64,000 nucleotides of DNA from Actinomycetota bacterium (GCA_016185305.1 JACPNV010000059.1:20403-84402), one strand, 5' to 3'; counted from the stretch's first letter, positions 25,301 through 33,865 are shown. Program-made: numbers and translations. Notes: a model not told the origin generated them from the letters alone.

Positions 25301-26116
25301 TCAGCTCGGCACCGAGCTGGTCGGATTGGATCCGCACGGTGGCAAACCGGCCAGGCAGGCATCGACGCGCTTGACCACGGGCTCGATCACCGTCTCTGGT
25401 TGGGGGTAGGGCTGGCCCTCGGACCGGAAGCTGAAGTCGAGCACGACCGGGCCGACGATGACGGCCACCCGGGTGAAGTAGAACGAACGCAGCGCGCCAT
25501 CCTTCATCGTGTCGACCGTGATCTCGAACGACGAGCGAAAGTCGCCGATAGGCGGTATCGAGCGGGACTGCGTGCGTACCGACGTGATCTGGCCGCCATC
25601 AGGCACGACCTTGTCGGCTTGGCGCCGGAAGGATTGCTCGAACGCCTTGTCGAGGCACAGCCTCGGATCGGACCGGTTGAGCTGGACGAGGAGCTTCTGG
25701 GCCGGATCAGCATCCTCGAAATAGGTAGCACTGTTCTGCACGAGCTTCGCAGGCTGTTCGAAGAGCGGTGAGTTCTTCTTCTCCAAGGCCTTCACATCGA
25801 TGATCGAGGTCATCAGCTTCTTGCAAGCTTCCTGCGCGCCCAGATCGCTGATCGTATCGATATCGAGCGATCGGGCGCTGCCGTAGGGTTGCTCGGCCCA
25901 GCCCTCACCGAGATCCGTCAGGCGCAACGATCCCTCGTCGAGCACGAGACCTTGTTGCTCTGGCGGCAACGGCGGGCGCTTCGCGGTGGTCGTCGAAGCG
26001 AGCATCGGCCCTCCCTGCGCGGTCGGGGGGTTGGACGATGACGAGCACGCCGCAAGAAGCGTCGCGGCCGCAACGATGAGCACGATCCAGAGCTGCCGAT
26101 TTCCCCGAGGTTCCAT
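25301..26116 (-). CDS. Secreted lipoprotein of unknown function
   Basis: A 271-residue protein with a lipoprotein signal peptide (QLWIVLIVAAATLLAAC, lipobox LAAC) and a Ser-rich linker. Its soluble domain resembles the actinobacterial sensor-type lipoproteins exported to the outer face of the membrane: RLTDLGEGWAEQPYGSARSL, CLDKAFEQSFRRQADKVVPD and YFTRVAVIVGPVVLDFSFRS. ATG 26116 has TAGCTT 6 bases upstream, so a leaderless message is likely. No ligand can be assigned. Two cysteines late in the protein (VDACLAGLPPC) could form a disulfide. Confidence 0.78.
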   Translation of the reverse strand: MEPRGNRQLWIVLIVAAATLLAACSSSSNPPTAQGGPMLASTTTAKRPPLPPEQQGLVLDEGSLRLTDLGEGWAEQPYGSARSLDIDTISDLGAQEACKKLMTSIIDVKALEKKNSPLFEQPAKLVQNSATYFEDADPAQKLLVQLNRSDPRLCLDKAFEQSFRRQADKVVPDGGQITSVRTQSRSIPPIGDFRSSFEITVDTMKDGALRSFYFTRVAVIVGPVVLDFSFRSEGQPYPQPETVIEPVVKRVDACLAGLPPCGSNPTSSVPS

Positions 26117-26235
26117 GCGGGAAAGCTACGCGACGAACGCACTCGGTGGGATGCACCCGCGGGAACGCGCGGCCCGGGAGCGGGGGCTGGGACTGTGCCG
26201 AGCCGAGATCGTGCGGCCGCGTTCGGAATGACCGG

Positions 26236-27009
26236 CTACTTGTTCTTGCCACCACCTCTTGCCGGCGGGGTCGTGGGTGGAGTCGGTGTCGTGGGTCGGG
26301 TCGGGGTCGTCGGTGTCACGTTGCCGCCCGCATTGCCGTTGCCGTTGCCGCCCGCATTGCTGTTGCCCGAGTTGCCGGGGTTCTGGCCGCCTTGGCCCGG
26401 CCCGTTCGGTGCTTGGCCGGGGTTCGGCCCTCCAAGCCCGGGCGCGTTCTGCGAGTTCCCCGGGTCTGTCTGCTGACCAGGCGCGCTCTCGGCGTTACCG
26501 GGGTTCTCGCCGCCTTGGCCGGGCGCGTTCTCCGAGTTGCCCGGTGGCGACGTCGACGTCGGTGCCGTCGATGTCGATGACCGGTCGGAGGCGGGGGCTT
26601 GGTCGGAAGAGCCCCCGCCTCCGTCGGGTCCGGTCTGGTTTCCATTCCCGTCCGGGGACGAGGGTCGGAGGCTCGAGCCGTCCGGGAGACGGATACCAAG
26701 AGGAGAGGCGGCGCGGGCGATCGCGCGCTGCACGGGCTCGGGGAGAACCCCGGCAGCAGCGAGCCCACTCGTGGCGAACACGAGACCGGCGCTCACACCG
26801 GCCGCCGCCAACAGCTTCCGCTTCCGCCGCGAGCGCTGAGCGGCGACGGTGTCGGATCGGTCGCCGGCGGTCGCGAACATCGCGTCGAGATGTTGCTGTG
26901 CCACGGAAGGCTCGACCGGGACGATGAAGGCGCGCCGAAGATCGTCGAAGGCGGCGCGAGTCGACTGCTCGCTGCGCGCGTGCTCGCTGCCCTCGTGACC
27001 CTCGTTCAT
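26236..27009 (-). CDS. Anti-sigma-like membrane protein with Gly/Asn/Pro repeat region
   Basis: A 257-residue protein downstream of an ECF sigma gene. Residues 1-65 are a charged cytoplasmic segment (FDDLRRAFIVPVEPSVAQQH LDAMF), followed by one membrane helix (LLAAAGVSAGLVFATSGLAA). The external part (about 110-257) is low-complexity with repeats of the type PGNSENAPGQGGENPG, N/G-rich runs and a Thr/Pro tail. A paralogue with the same head and repeats is at 32256-32873. Binding of the neighbouring sigma factor is inferred from order and topology; no zinc motif is present. The repeats could be a spacer across the cell wall. Confidence 0.7.
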   Translation of the reverse strand: MNEGHEGSEHARSEQSTRAAFDDLRRAFIVPVEPSVAQQHLDAMFATAGDRSDTVAAQRSRRKRKLLAAAGVSAGLVFATSGLAAAGVLPEPVQRAIARAASPLGIRLPDGSSLRPSSPDGNGNQTGPDGGGGSSDQAPASDRSSTSTAPTSTSPPGNSENAPGQGGENPGNAESAPGQQTDPGNSQNAPGLGGPNPGQAPNGPGQGGQNPGNSGNSNAGGNGNGNAGGNVTPTTPTRPTTPTPPTTPPARGGGKNK

Positions 27010-27066
27010 TGTCCTAGTGATCGGCCTCTCACGCAGGGAAGATACTCCCCAAGAGGAAAAACCCTC

Positions 27067-27648
27067 CTACTCACGACGTCCGGCCGAGCCCCCTTCCTGT
27101 CCCTCTGCCTCTCCTACCAGGCGCCCGAGCGACGCCAGGCCCCGTCGCAACAGGGCTTTGACCGCGGACTCGGGCTTGCCCACGATGCCGGCTATCTCCG
27201 GCACGGTGAGATCGGCCAGCACCCGCAGCATCAGCACCGATCGCTGATCGGGGGTGAGCTGATCGATCGCCTCGAGCACCCCCTGTGACCGAAGGCGGGC
27301 CATCGCTTCGCTCTCGGAGTCGCGGAGCACGACCATTCGATTGCCGAGCTCGTCGAGCGGTGCCGGCTCTTCCGGCCGGCGCCCATGCTTTCGGATCGCA
27401 TCGGTGAGGCGCCGGTGGGCGATGGTGAGCAACCACGAGCGGAAGTTCGTCTCGTCGCCCTGGAACGAAGGCAATCCCCGCATCATCGAGATGAACACCT
27501 CGGAGGCGATGTCTTCCGGCTCGAACGCCCCGTTGGCCCGGAGGTAGCCGAGGACGAGCGGCGCGACGTCGAGGTAGATCACCTCGATGGCGGGATGGTC
27601 CCCCCTTTGAGCGCCGGCGAGCACCTGCGCGAAGTCGTCTCCGATCAC
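27067..27648 (-). CDS. ECF RNA-polymerase sigma factor
   Basis: A 193-residue sigma-70 family factor. Region 2 is VIYLDVAPLVLGYLRANGAF, EPEDIASEVFISMMRGLPSF and NFRSWLLTIAHRRLTDAIRK. Region 4 is IDQLTPDQRSVLMLRVLADL, TVPEIAGIVGKPESAVKALL. GTG 27648 is the start; an ATG a few bases upstream is out of frame. The anti-sigma-like gene begins 57 bases after its stop. It would control envelope or stress genes, possibly the adjacent Calx-beta and Tad-like genes, but no shared promoter motif was identified. Confidence 0.92.
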   Translation of the reverse strand: MIGDDFAQVLAGAQRGDHPAIEVIYLDVAPLVLGYLRANGAFEPEDIASEVFISMMRGLPSFQGDETNFRSWLLTIAHRRLTDAIRKHGRRPEEPAPLDELGNRMVVLRDSESEAMARLRSQGVLEAIDQLTPDQRSVLMLRVLADLTVPEIAGIVGKPESAVKALLRRGLASLGRLVGEAEGQEGGSAGRRE

Positions 27649-27755
27649 GGTGACATCGTTTTATCTCGTGTTCTCCGACTCGGTGCCCAAACAGCCGGGT
27701 AGGCCGACCCCGACTGGATCGGCCCACCTCGGCACGGCGGCGATCTCGGTGACGG

Positions 27756-29246
27756 CTACTCGCCACCGCTGATCGTGATCGGACCGACGACGTTCGACGG
27801 TGGACCGTCACCGGCGCCGTTGAAGCCATTCACACGGAAGTAGTACGTGCCCGGTGCCAGGGAGTAGGTCACGGGGTTCTCCGATGGCGTGTCGAAGAGG
27901 GCGTAGGTCACGTCATCGTTGGAGAACTCGATGGTGTAGCCGTCGGGAGCGCCTCCCGATGATGGTGCGTCCCACGACATGACCACATCAGGAAGCCCGA
28001 AGAGCGGATGAGGCTGCACGTCGAAGTTCTCGGGCGCGCCCGGGGCGGTCAACGACGGCACGGTGACGTCGTTGCTCGCCGACGACGGGCTGCTGTAGCC
28101 CGCGCCGTTGTGAGCAATGACGCGGTAGCTGCAGGTCGTGCCACCCGGGCCGCACAGGAACGTGCCTGAGGTCGTCGGGGCCGAAACCGAGCCTGCTGGC
28201 CACCAGTTGAAGCCACCATCGGTGGTGTATTCGACGGAATAGGAGTCGATCGGGGATCCCCCGTTCGGCGCGGGTGCGGTCCACCAGACGTCAGCATCCC
28301 CCAGAGTCGTGCCCAGGGATGCGGTCACGCCGGTCGGGGCGTCCGGCACGATGTCGGGAACGTCGTCGTCGAGGATGGTCACCTGGCCCGCCGTGTCGCC
28401 CATGGAGACGAGCGGGTCTTGGGCGCCGCCGATCACCGGGGTGACCTTGACGATGACGACGGTGTAGGCCTCGCTCTGCTCACCGTCGACATCGGGAAGG
28501 ACCTGGGTCGTGATGGTCGCCGCGGTCTTGCCCAGCGCGATCTTCACCTTGCTGGTGGGGGCCTTCGTCGCGTAGTCGACTCCGTCGGTGGCGCTGCCGG
28601 GAACGGTTTGGAAGTAGACGTACTCGTCGGTCGCCATCGCCTGCGAGAGGCGCACGCTGAGCTTGGCCGGACCCTTCTGGGTGGGATTGCCTTCGGGTAT
28701 GACCGTGTCACCGATGTCGATCGTCGCCGAGCCGGGCGCGGGGTCGTCGTCGACGATCGTGCCGGTGCCGGTGCCTCGAGCGATCGTGTAACCGGGGTCG
28801 GGAGCCCCGCCGACGGTCGTCGTCGCATAGTCGATCACCACCGTGAACGACTCGTCGCCCTCGACGGCGGTGTCGGGATAGGCCGCGACGCCGATGTTGC
28901 CCACGGTCTTGCCGAGAGCGATCTTGATCTTGCTGGTCGGCGCCGCCTTCTGGGCGAAGTCACCGCCGGGGTTCGATGACGTCTTGGGCGAAGCGCTGCC
29001 GGCGACGGTGTGGAAGTAGACGTAGGTGTCGGTGGCGGCCGGTGCGGACAAGCGGACGCCGAAGCTGGCCGTTCCGTTCTGCCCGGGGTTGCCCTCGACG
29101 ATGGTCGAGTCGCCGACGCGAACCTCGATGGGTTCGGCCGCCGAGGCGCTCGAGCCGAAAGAGCCGGACAGCGAGAAGGCGAGGACGCCGACGGCGAACA
29201 CCGCCGCGGCGCGGCCTACCCGTCGAGGTCTCGTAGGGATGTGCAT
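27756..29246 (-). CDS. Secreted Calx-beta and fibronectin type III protein
   Basis: A 496-residue exported protein. ATG 29246 is chosen because GGAG lies 6 bases upstream. After a signal peptide (RAAAVFAVGVLAFSLSGSFG, cleavage near SASA-AEP) come two Calx-beta domains. The first runs from VRVGDSTIVEGNPGQNGTAS to GTGTIVDDD; the second from IDIGDTVIPEGNPTQKGPAK to GQVTILDDD. Two fibronectin type III domains follow (PDAPTGVTASLGTTLGDADV.., PGAPENFDVQPHPLFGLPDV..). Such modules bind calcium and mediate adhesion. No sortase or membrane anchor is visible at the C-terminus. It lies directly after the three Tad-like genes and may be part of the same surface structure. Confidence 0.85.
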   Translation of the reverse strand: MHIPTRPRRVGRAAAVFAVGVLAFSLSGSFGSSASAAEPIEVRVGDSTIVEGNPGQNGTASFGVRLSAPAATDTYVYFHTVAGSASPKTSSNPGGDFAQKAAPTSKIKIALGKTVGNIGVAAYPDTAVEGDESFTVVIDYATTTVGGAPDPGYTIARGTGTGTIVDDDPAPGSATIDIGDTVIPEGNPTQKGPAKLSVRLSQAMATDEYVYFQTVPGSATDGVDYATKAPTSKVKIALGKTAATITTQVLPDVDGEQSEAYTVVIVKVTPVIGGAQDPLVSMGDTAGQVTILDDDVPDIVPDAPTGVTASLGTTLGDADVWWTAPAPNGGSPIDSYSVEYTTDGGFNWWPAGSVSAPTTSGTFLCGPGGTTCSYRVIAHNGAGYSSPSSASNDVTVPSLTAPGAPENFDVQPHPLFGLPDVVMSWDAPSSGGAPDGYTIEFSNDDVTYALFDTPSENPVTYSLAPGTYYFRVNGFNGAGDGPPSNVVGPITISGGE

Positions 29247-29372
29247 CGCTTGCTCCATTCTCCGGTGCTCTGAGCGTTCCACCCGCGGAACTGCTCGGTT
29301 CTGGTTGCCCCCGCCTTATGACGGCGGGCCGTTCATTGCGAACAGCGCAGACCCCCGCCCAGTGCTCGCTCG

Positions 29373-30815
29373 CTACTCGCCAAGACCGATGATTCGGGGC
29401 TGGCCGGCGCCCGGCGGACCACCGCGGTTGCCACCCGACACGATGACCGACCCGAGCAGCCGGCCGCAGTACTGCGGCTTTCCCCCGCCCTGCTGCTTGA
29501 TCGGGTTGTCGCAGCTCTTGCCGACCGGATTGCCGTTGGCTCCCAGGTTGACGCCCTTGTCGTCGGTGAACTGGCCGTAGTTGAAGCTGCCGCTGCCATC
29601 GCCGTAGACCATCCACGCGGTCCAAGCCACGACATGTTCGTAGGAGCTGTTCGTGTAGCCCGGGTCGCAAACCCCGGTCTGGCTCTTCCCTGTGCACTTC
29701 AGCACGGCGCCCGTCGAGTCGTAGCTGGACGACCCGGTTCCCCCTCCGAAGTCGGCGATGGGGATGAGCATGGCGCAGCCCCTGAACTCCGTGTCGCCTG
29801 GCTGGCACGGCGTGATGCCGGCCACCGCCAGCGAGATCGTGTTCTCGAAGCCGTTGCCGGTGGTGATGCCGGTGTAGTACGGCATGGTCCCGATCGACTT
29901 GCCGTCGCCCTTGCCCTTGAACGTCGACGAGTCGAGCCCGCACGAGGGGACCTGGGCGTCCTGGATCGTGTAGTACTTGTACTTCCCGACCCAAGAGGCC
30001 GGAACGCCGTCCGACGAGATGAACTTGAGGGCGTTCTTGTTGTCGGTTTGCCTCGTGCCCCACACATGCAAGTCCTGTTTGTCGAGCAGGTCGTAGGAGA
30101 AGTCGTTGCCCTGGCTCGCGTTTTGCCGTACCCCGCAGACGACGAAGGGTGAGCCGGTGCCGCCCCCGAACGAGTAGCTGAAGGCCTTGGCCGGGCGGGT
30201 CGCCGCCGTCTGGGCATAACCGGCGGCGCCGGCGAAGTAGGTCTTCCGGGTGGCCTTGGACCGAACTTCGACGCCGCCCGCGGGGGGGTTGGCATTGTTG
30301 ACCCAGGACTGGACCGATGTCGAGCCGTACGTCGTCGAGCACATGTCCAAGCCATCGGTGTCGGAGCCAGGAGAGATCCTCGTGGTGTTGCCGCTCGAGT
30401 CTGGGAACGAGATGATCCAGCACCGCACGCCGCCGGTGCTGTTGTCCGCGCCGCTCGCCCGACCGATCGTCTTGGCCTGGCTGGCGATGCTCGTGTAGTT
30501 CGTCTTCTGATCGAAGAGGATGCCGTCGAGGATGCGAACCGCCGCCATGGCGCCCGAGTCGGCTGCGTTCTGCGACTGGCGCCCGGACTGGTAGGCCTGC
30601 CCGCCGTCGATGGCGAGGGCGGCGAAGATCAGGAGGACGACGAGCAGGAGCGCCATCCAGATGATGGTCACACCGTCATCGCCCATGAGCCGACCACGGC
30701 GAGTCGCATCGCCGGAAAGGCGTACCGTCGCACCTGGAGCGTCGGGGCCCGGCGGCGGCGAACTCGATGCCCGCCGCGGATGGCTGTTCAAGGGAACCAC
30801 CTTCTTCCAACCCAT
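29373..30815 (-). CDS. TadG-like pilus-assembly/secreted protein
   Basis: A 480-residue protein. The start ATG 30815 shares TGATG with the upstream stop. An N-terminal segment GDDGVTIIWMALLLVVLLIF, AALAIDGGQAYQSGRQSQNA, ADSGAMAAVR is the characteristic TadG/TadE-like N-terminus (Glu replaced by Asp and a long helix). The remaining 400 residues are extracytoplasmic and rich in Gly/Ser with several cysteines, for example GVRCWIISF, LDMCST, PSCGLD and GCAMLIP, likely in disulfides. Tad minor-pilin-like proteins of this kind assemble or cap Flp pili. No TadA/B/C motor genes are present here. Confidence 0.8.
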   Translation of the reverse strand: MGWKKVVPLNSHPRRASSSPPPGPDAPGATVRLSGDATRRGRLMGDDGVTIIWMALLLVVLLIFAALAIDGGQAYQSGRQSQNAADSGAMAAVRILDGILFDQKTNYTSIASQAKTIGRASGADNSTGGVRCWIISFPDSSGNTTRISPGSDTDGLDMCSTTYGSTSVQSWVNNANPPAGGVEVRSKATRKTYFAGAAGYAQTAATRPAKAFSYSFGGGTGSPFVVCGVRQNASQGNDFSYDLLDKQDLHVWGTRQTDNKNALKFISSDGVPASWVGKYKYYTIQDAQVPSCGLDSSTFKGKGDGKSIGTMPYYTGITTGNGFENTISLAVAGITPCQPGDTEFRGCAMLIPIADFGGGTGSSSYDSTGAVLKCTGKSQTGVCDPGYTNSSYEHVVAWTAWMVYGDGSGSFNYGQFTDDKGVNLGANGNPVGKSCDNPIKQQGGGKPQYCGRLLGSVIVSGGNRGGPPGAGQPRIIGLGE

Positions 30816-31300
30816 CAGAGCATCATCTGCGCAGACGAGAAGTAGGTCTTCGTGTTGCCGATGAAGGTCCGCCCGATGATGGTGAGTGGACTGTGCGTAA
30901 GCGACACCGAGACGTAGATCGAATCCACGCCCCTCACGGCTGAACCACACGCCATCGGGGTCGTCGAGATCCCCTGGCGACACTGGACGGTGATGCTGTC
31001 GAGCGATGTGCCGGCAAGTCGCGAGCGGGCCGCGGTACAGATCGACGCGAAGTCAGAGGACGTGGACGGGCAGGCGGCCCCGCCGGAGACGCTGCCCGCT
31101 GCCGTCGTGTAGGAGGTGACGATGCCTTTCCGGGCACCATCTCGTGCAGCGGAGGAGAGCTGCGAGGTCTTCAGCTCCACGAATCCGAAGTCGATGAGGG
31201 CCATGACCAGCGACAGGACCAGCGGCATGGCGAAGGCCGCCTCCACCACTGCCGCGCCGCCGTCGCCGCGCATCCTCCGGGTCACGGATCGCTCGCTCAT
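30815..31300 (-). CDS. TadE-like minor pseudopilin, second of two
   Basis: A 161-residue protein overlapping the previous gene by ATGA at 31297-31300. The N-terminus RRMRGDGGAAVVEAAFAMPL, VLSLVMALIDFGFVELKTSQ shows the TadE pattern: basic stretch, G-A-x-x-V-E with the conserved Glu, and a single hydrophobic helix. The outer domain has four or more cysteines (AACPSTSSDFASICTAA, VQCRQG, MACGS). Predicted minor pseudopilin or membrane component of a Tad-type system. Confidence 0.82.
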   Translation of the reverse strand: MSERSVTRRMRGDGGAAVVEAAFAMPLVLSLVMALIDFGFVELKTSQLSSAARDGARKGIVTSYTTAAGSVSGGAACPSTSSDFASICTAARSRLAGTSLDSITVQCRQGISTTPMACGSAVRGVDSIYVSVSLTHSPLTIIGRTFIGNTKTYFSSAQMML

Positions 31301-31779
31301 GTTGCCCCCTGCGCGGCGACGTATTCGAATCCCCCGACGGTCACCGGGTTGCCGGTGATCCTGGACACCAACGGCGTGATGATCGTCATCGTCTTGGTGA
31401 CCTTGACGCGAATGATGTAACCGGACGTCGCCGGGCTGGCGCATGTAGGAGTGGAAACCGCAACTCCGGAGGTGTTGAACCACTGGACGGCGACCGACGG
31501 GCCGGTGACCGCCGGATCTTCGGCCTTCGCCACCTTCGTGATGTCATCGCCGCTCGAGCAGTTCACGCGCCCCGAGTTGAACTGCGCGTAGCTCGCGCCT
31601 TCGCGGGCCATGTTGGTGAGCCGGTTCTTCAGCGCCCACGCACGGCCCAGATCGATCGTGCCGAACACGAGGACGGCGAGCCACGGCAACAAGAGGGCCA
31701 GCTCGATGACTGCCCCCCCAGAGTCGCCCCGGGCGCGCTCGCGCGCGAGACGGGAGCGAGCGGCTCGCACATTCGCCAT
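31297..31779 (-). CDS. TadE-like minor pseudopilin, first of two
   Basis: A 160-residue protein from ATG 31779. Head sequence GDSGGAVIELALLLPWLAVL, VFGTIDLGRAWALKNRLTNM, AREGASYAQF is typical TadE: conserved Glu in IEL within a hydrophobic helix. The outer domain has cysteines in RVNCSSGDD and TPTCASPAT. It is the first gene of a chain joined by 4-base overlaps with the second TadE-like and the TadG-like gene, so the three products are probably made in similar amounts and assemble together. Confidence 0.84.
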   Translation of the reverse strand: MANVRAARSRLARERARGDSGGAVIELALLLPWLAVLVFGTIDLGRAWALKNRLTNMAREGASYAQFNSGRVNCSSGDDITKVAKAEDPAVTGPSVAVQWFNTSGVAVSTPTCASPATSGYIIRVKVTKTMTIITPLVSRITGNPVTVGGFEYVAAQGAT

Positions 31780-32147
31780 GAGCCGCCCACGGCGCTGGTT
31801 CTGGACCTCTGAGATCTCCGAGTCTTGGTGCATGATTGGATACCGCGATTGCGGTGAAGCGGAACTAGCCGGGTCCCCCCGTCCGGGGGGTTCCGAACAG
31901 ATAATGATGACGATCGGCTTCGCTCGTTCCCGCCGCCGGTGAGGGTGCTTCGGTGCACGCGCGCTTGAGATCATCGACAGCCTCGTCGAGGCCGTAGGTC
32001 CCACGAGTTGCGCGCCTGGTGCTGAAATCGCTCATCTCCACCAAACATCGCCTCGTGGGTCGGGATCGATACCGGCAGAGCGGCAAATGGGCCCATCGAC
32101 CCGCCCGATCTGAATGACCTTCAGCACTTGGTGATGACGAACACCGA
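31780..32147. other. Intergenic region upstream of Tad-like operon
   Basis: Apart from a doubtful 56-codon frame (31865-32035) this stretch holds a GC hairpin CCCCCC-GTCC-GGGGGG (31875-31890), which could act as an attenuator between that frame and the Tad-like genes. No convincing -35/-10 pair stands out. There is no RNA gene or repeat that I can recognise. Confidence 0.4.
31865..32035 (-). CDS. Possible small protein, 56 aa
   Basis: A short frame from ATG 32035 encoding MSDFSTRRATRGTYGLDEAV, then DDLKRACTEAPSP and a Gly/Pro-rich end. The first half looks like real protein; the end runs into the GC hairpin at 31875-31890. There is no clear ribosome-binding site and no recognised family. It may be a small regulator co-transcribed with the Tad-like genes, or chance. 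Confidence 0.3.
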   Translation of the reverse strand: MSDFSTRRATRGTYGLDEAVDDLKRACTEAPSPAAGTSEADRHHYLFGTPRTGGPG

Positions 32148-32255
32148 TCACTCGACGAGTTTCAACACTCTCGGCTGTCCCGGCAGGGTGATGAAGTCAC
32201 CGGCCTTGCCACCAGCGATGATCATCTGGGACTGTCCCAGGAGCAGACCGCAGTC
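32148..32255 (-). other. Coding-like in-frame tail after a TAG stop
   Basis: Immediately after the TAG (32258-32256) of the anti-sigma-like gene, the same frame continues for 35 codons to TGA. It reads DCGLLLGQSQMIIAGGKAGD then FITLPGQPRVLKLVE, which looks like a genuine protein C-terminus. It may be the remainder of a longer gene cut by a nonsense change, a readthrough extension or a remnant of another gene. Confidence 0.35.
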
Positions 32256-32873
32256 CTAGTTGCCTCGGGCTGCGCCCCCAAAGGCCTGGCCGGGGTTGGG
32301 TCCCCCGAGGCCGGGCGCGTTCTCGGAGTTGCCGGGCTGCTTCGCCTGACCCGGCGCGTTCTCGGCGTTTCCGGGGTTCGGGCCGCCCAAGCTGGGAGCC
32401 TGTTCGGACTGACCGGGGCTGGCCGGGTCGCCCGACCCGTCCCGCGACCGGTTCGAGGGGGGTGTGTCGTCGGGTGACGTGACACCCCCCTGCGCACCGG
32501 CCGGCACCTCGGTCCCCGGAGGCGAGGACGGTCGGTCGTCCGCGCCTTGGGGGATGTGGATGCCGAGAGGGCGAACCGCGGAGGAGATCGGTCGCTGCAC
32601 AAGGTCAGGCAGGACGCCAGCCGCCGCAAGGCCACCGGTTGCGATCACCAGACCGCCGCCGATGCCACCTGCGAGCAGCGCGGCGCGACCACGATGCTGC
32701 GAACTGATCTTCTCGGACGGAACACCAACTTCGAACATGGCTTCGAGATGCTGGTACTCGATCACCCGAGGGATCGGGCGGATGTACGCGACTCGGAGAT
32801 CGTCGACGATCACGGCCACGGCGCCGGAACTCCCGGTATCGAGTTCATCGTGCCGATGGGTCGATCGCATCAT
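32256..32873 (-). CDS. Anti-sigma-like protein, paralogue of 26236-27009
   Basis: A 205-residue protein from ATG 32873 (downstream ATG 32870 is equivalent). The head VIVDDLRVAYIRPIPRVIEY, QHLEAMFEVG, the membrane helix (LLAGGIGGGLVIATGGLAAA) followed by GVLPDLVQRPISSAVRPLGI, and the repeats NAENAPGQAKQPGNSENAPG all mirror the protein at 26236-27009, so one is a duplicate of the other. Here no sigma gene is adjacent. It stops at TAG 32256, beyond which the frame remains coding-like. It may act as a second, orphan receptor for the same sigma factor. Confidence 0.65.
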   Translation of the reverse strand: MMRSTHRHDELDTGSSGAVAVIVDDLRVAYIRPIPRVIEYQHLEAMFEVGVPSEKISSQHRGRAALLAGGIGGGLVIATGGLAAAGVLPDLVQRPISSAVRPLGIHIPQGADDRPSSPPGTEVPAGAQGGVTSPDDTPPSNRSRDGSGDPASPGQSEQAPSLGGPNPGNAENAPGQAKQPGNSENAPGLGGPNPGQAFGGAARGN

Positions 32874-32953
32874 GAAGAGATCGGTGCAGACCACCCTCGC
32901 CGATACGGCCAAGGCGAACATCTTCGGTCCGCGCCGCCCGGGAGACCAAGATC

Positions 32954-32990
32954 GAAAAAGGGGCAGGACCCCGCTGAGCGAGGCCCTGCC
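32954..32990 (-). terminator. Intrinsic terminator of the SDR/thiolase/DUF35 operon
   Basis: Read on the minus strand, GGCAGG and CCTGCC (32990-32985 and 32967-32962) form a stem whose 17-base loop region can pair further, and the stem is followed by CCTTTTTC. It lies about 95 bases after the stop of the SDR gene that ends the operon. Confidence 0.65.
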
Positions 32991-33082
32991 ATGCACCTTC
33001 TTCGGATAGAAGTCACTGGAGCAATCGGCGGGAATCGCGGGCGCGATACCGGCCCGATCCGGAAATCTCGCGAAGGGCCAGG

Positions 33083-33865
33083 CTAGAGAAGGCCGAGGTC
33101 GCCGGTCGTCTGCCCGCCGTCGACGACGAACTCCGCGCCGGTGCAGTACGACGACTCGTCCGACGCGAGGAACAGCACCAGTTGGGCCACATCGTCGGGA
33201 GTGCCCAGGCGCTTGATCGGGAGCCGGTCGACGAAGCGATCGAACGCCTCGGTGGGCAGGTCGTCATCGATCTCGCCACCGATCGTGCGGATCATGGGCG
33301 TATCGATCGAGCCGGGGTGTACCGAGTTCACCCGGATGCCGTACGGGCCGAGGTCGATGGCGGCCGCTTTGGTCAGGCCCCGCACGGCGAACTTGCTGGC
33401 GACGTAGGCGGCGGTGCCGGGCGTCCCCCCGAGCCCCGACGTCGAGGAGATGTTGACGATCGAGCCCCCACCCGCGTCGCGCAAGGCCGACGTCGCCGCT
33501 TTCATGCCGAGAAACACACCAACGAGGTTGATGTCGATGACCCTGCGGAACATCTCGACGGTCTCGTGCTGCACTTTCGCGAACCGCACGATGCCGGCGT
33601 TGTTCACCAGGATGTCGAGCCGCCCGAACCGCTCGACCGCCGCGCCGACTGCATCGGCCCAGGCCTGTTCGTCGGTGACGTCGTGCGTCGTGAAGGCAGC
33701 CTCGTCACCGAGCTCCTTGGCCACCGCCTCGCCGTCTTCGGTGAGGATGTCGGTGAGCATCACCGCCGCGCCTTGGGACACGAACAGGCGCGCTTCCGCG
33801 GCGCCCTGGCCGCGCGCGGCTCCCGTGATGAGCGCGACCTTCCCTTCGAGCCGTCCGCAGTCCAT
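33083..33865 (-). CDS. SDR-family oxidoreductase
   Basis: A 260-residue classical SDR: ITGAARGQGAAEARLF (TGxxxGxG), NNAG in DILVNNAGIVRF, Ser in SIVNISSTSGLGG, and YVASK as the YxxxK pair. The acidic MLTDILTEDG after strand 2 indicates NAD(H). The end SSYCTGAEFVVDGGQTTG is typical of 3-hydroxysteroid or 3-hydroxyacyl dehydrogenases. ATG 33865 is 7 bases after the preceding thiolase-like gene. As last gene of a thiolase/DUF35 operon, it probably oxidises the hydroxyl group of a CoA-linked or steroid substrate. Confidence 0.9.
   Translation of the reverse strand: MDCGRLEGKVALITGAARGQGAAEARLFVSQGAAVMLTDILTEDGEAVAKELGDEAAFTTHDVTDEQAWADAVGAAVERFGRLDILVNNAGIVRFAKVQHETVEMFRRVIDINLVGVFLGMKAATSALRDAGGGSIVNISSTSGLGGTPGTAAYVASKFAVRGLTKAAAIDLGPYGIRVNSVHPGSIDTPMIRTIGGEIDDDLPTEAFDRFVDRLPIKRLGTPDDVAQLVLFLASDESSYCTGAEFVVDGGQTTGDLGLL

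Noticed and set aside
25292..25304. TGACG-N2-CGTCA resembling the second operator
   Set aside because: Spacer is 2 not 3, it lies at gene ends rather than before a start, and no -10 accompanies it.
26236..26600. Short G/N/P-coding repeats resembling a CRISPR-like array
   Set aside because: Repeats are irregular, in-frame and low-complexity coding sequence; no spacers or cas genes anywhere.
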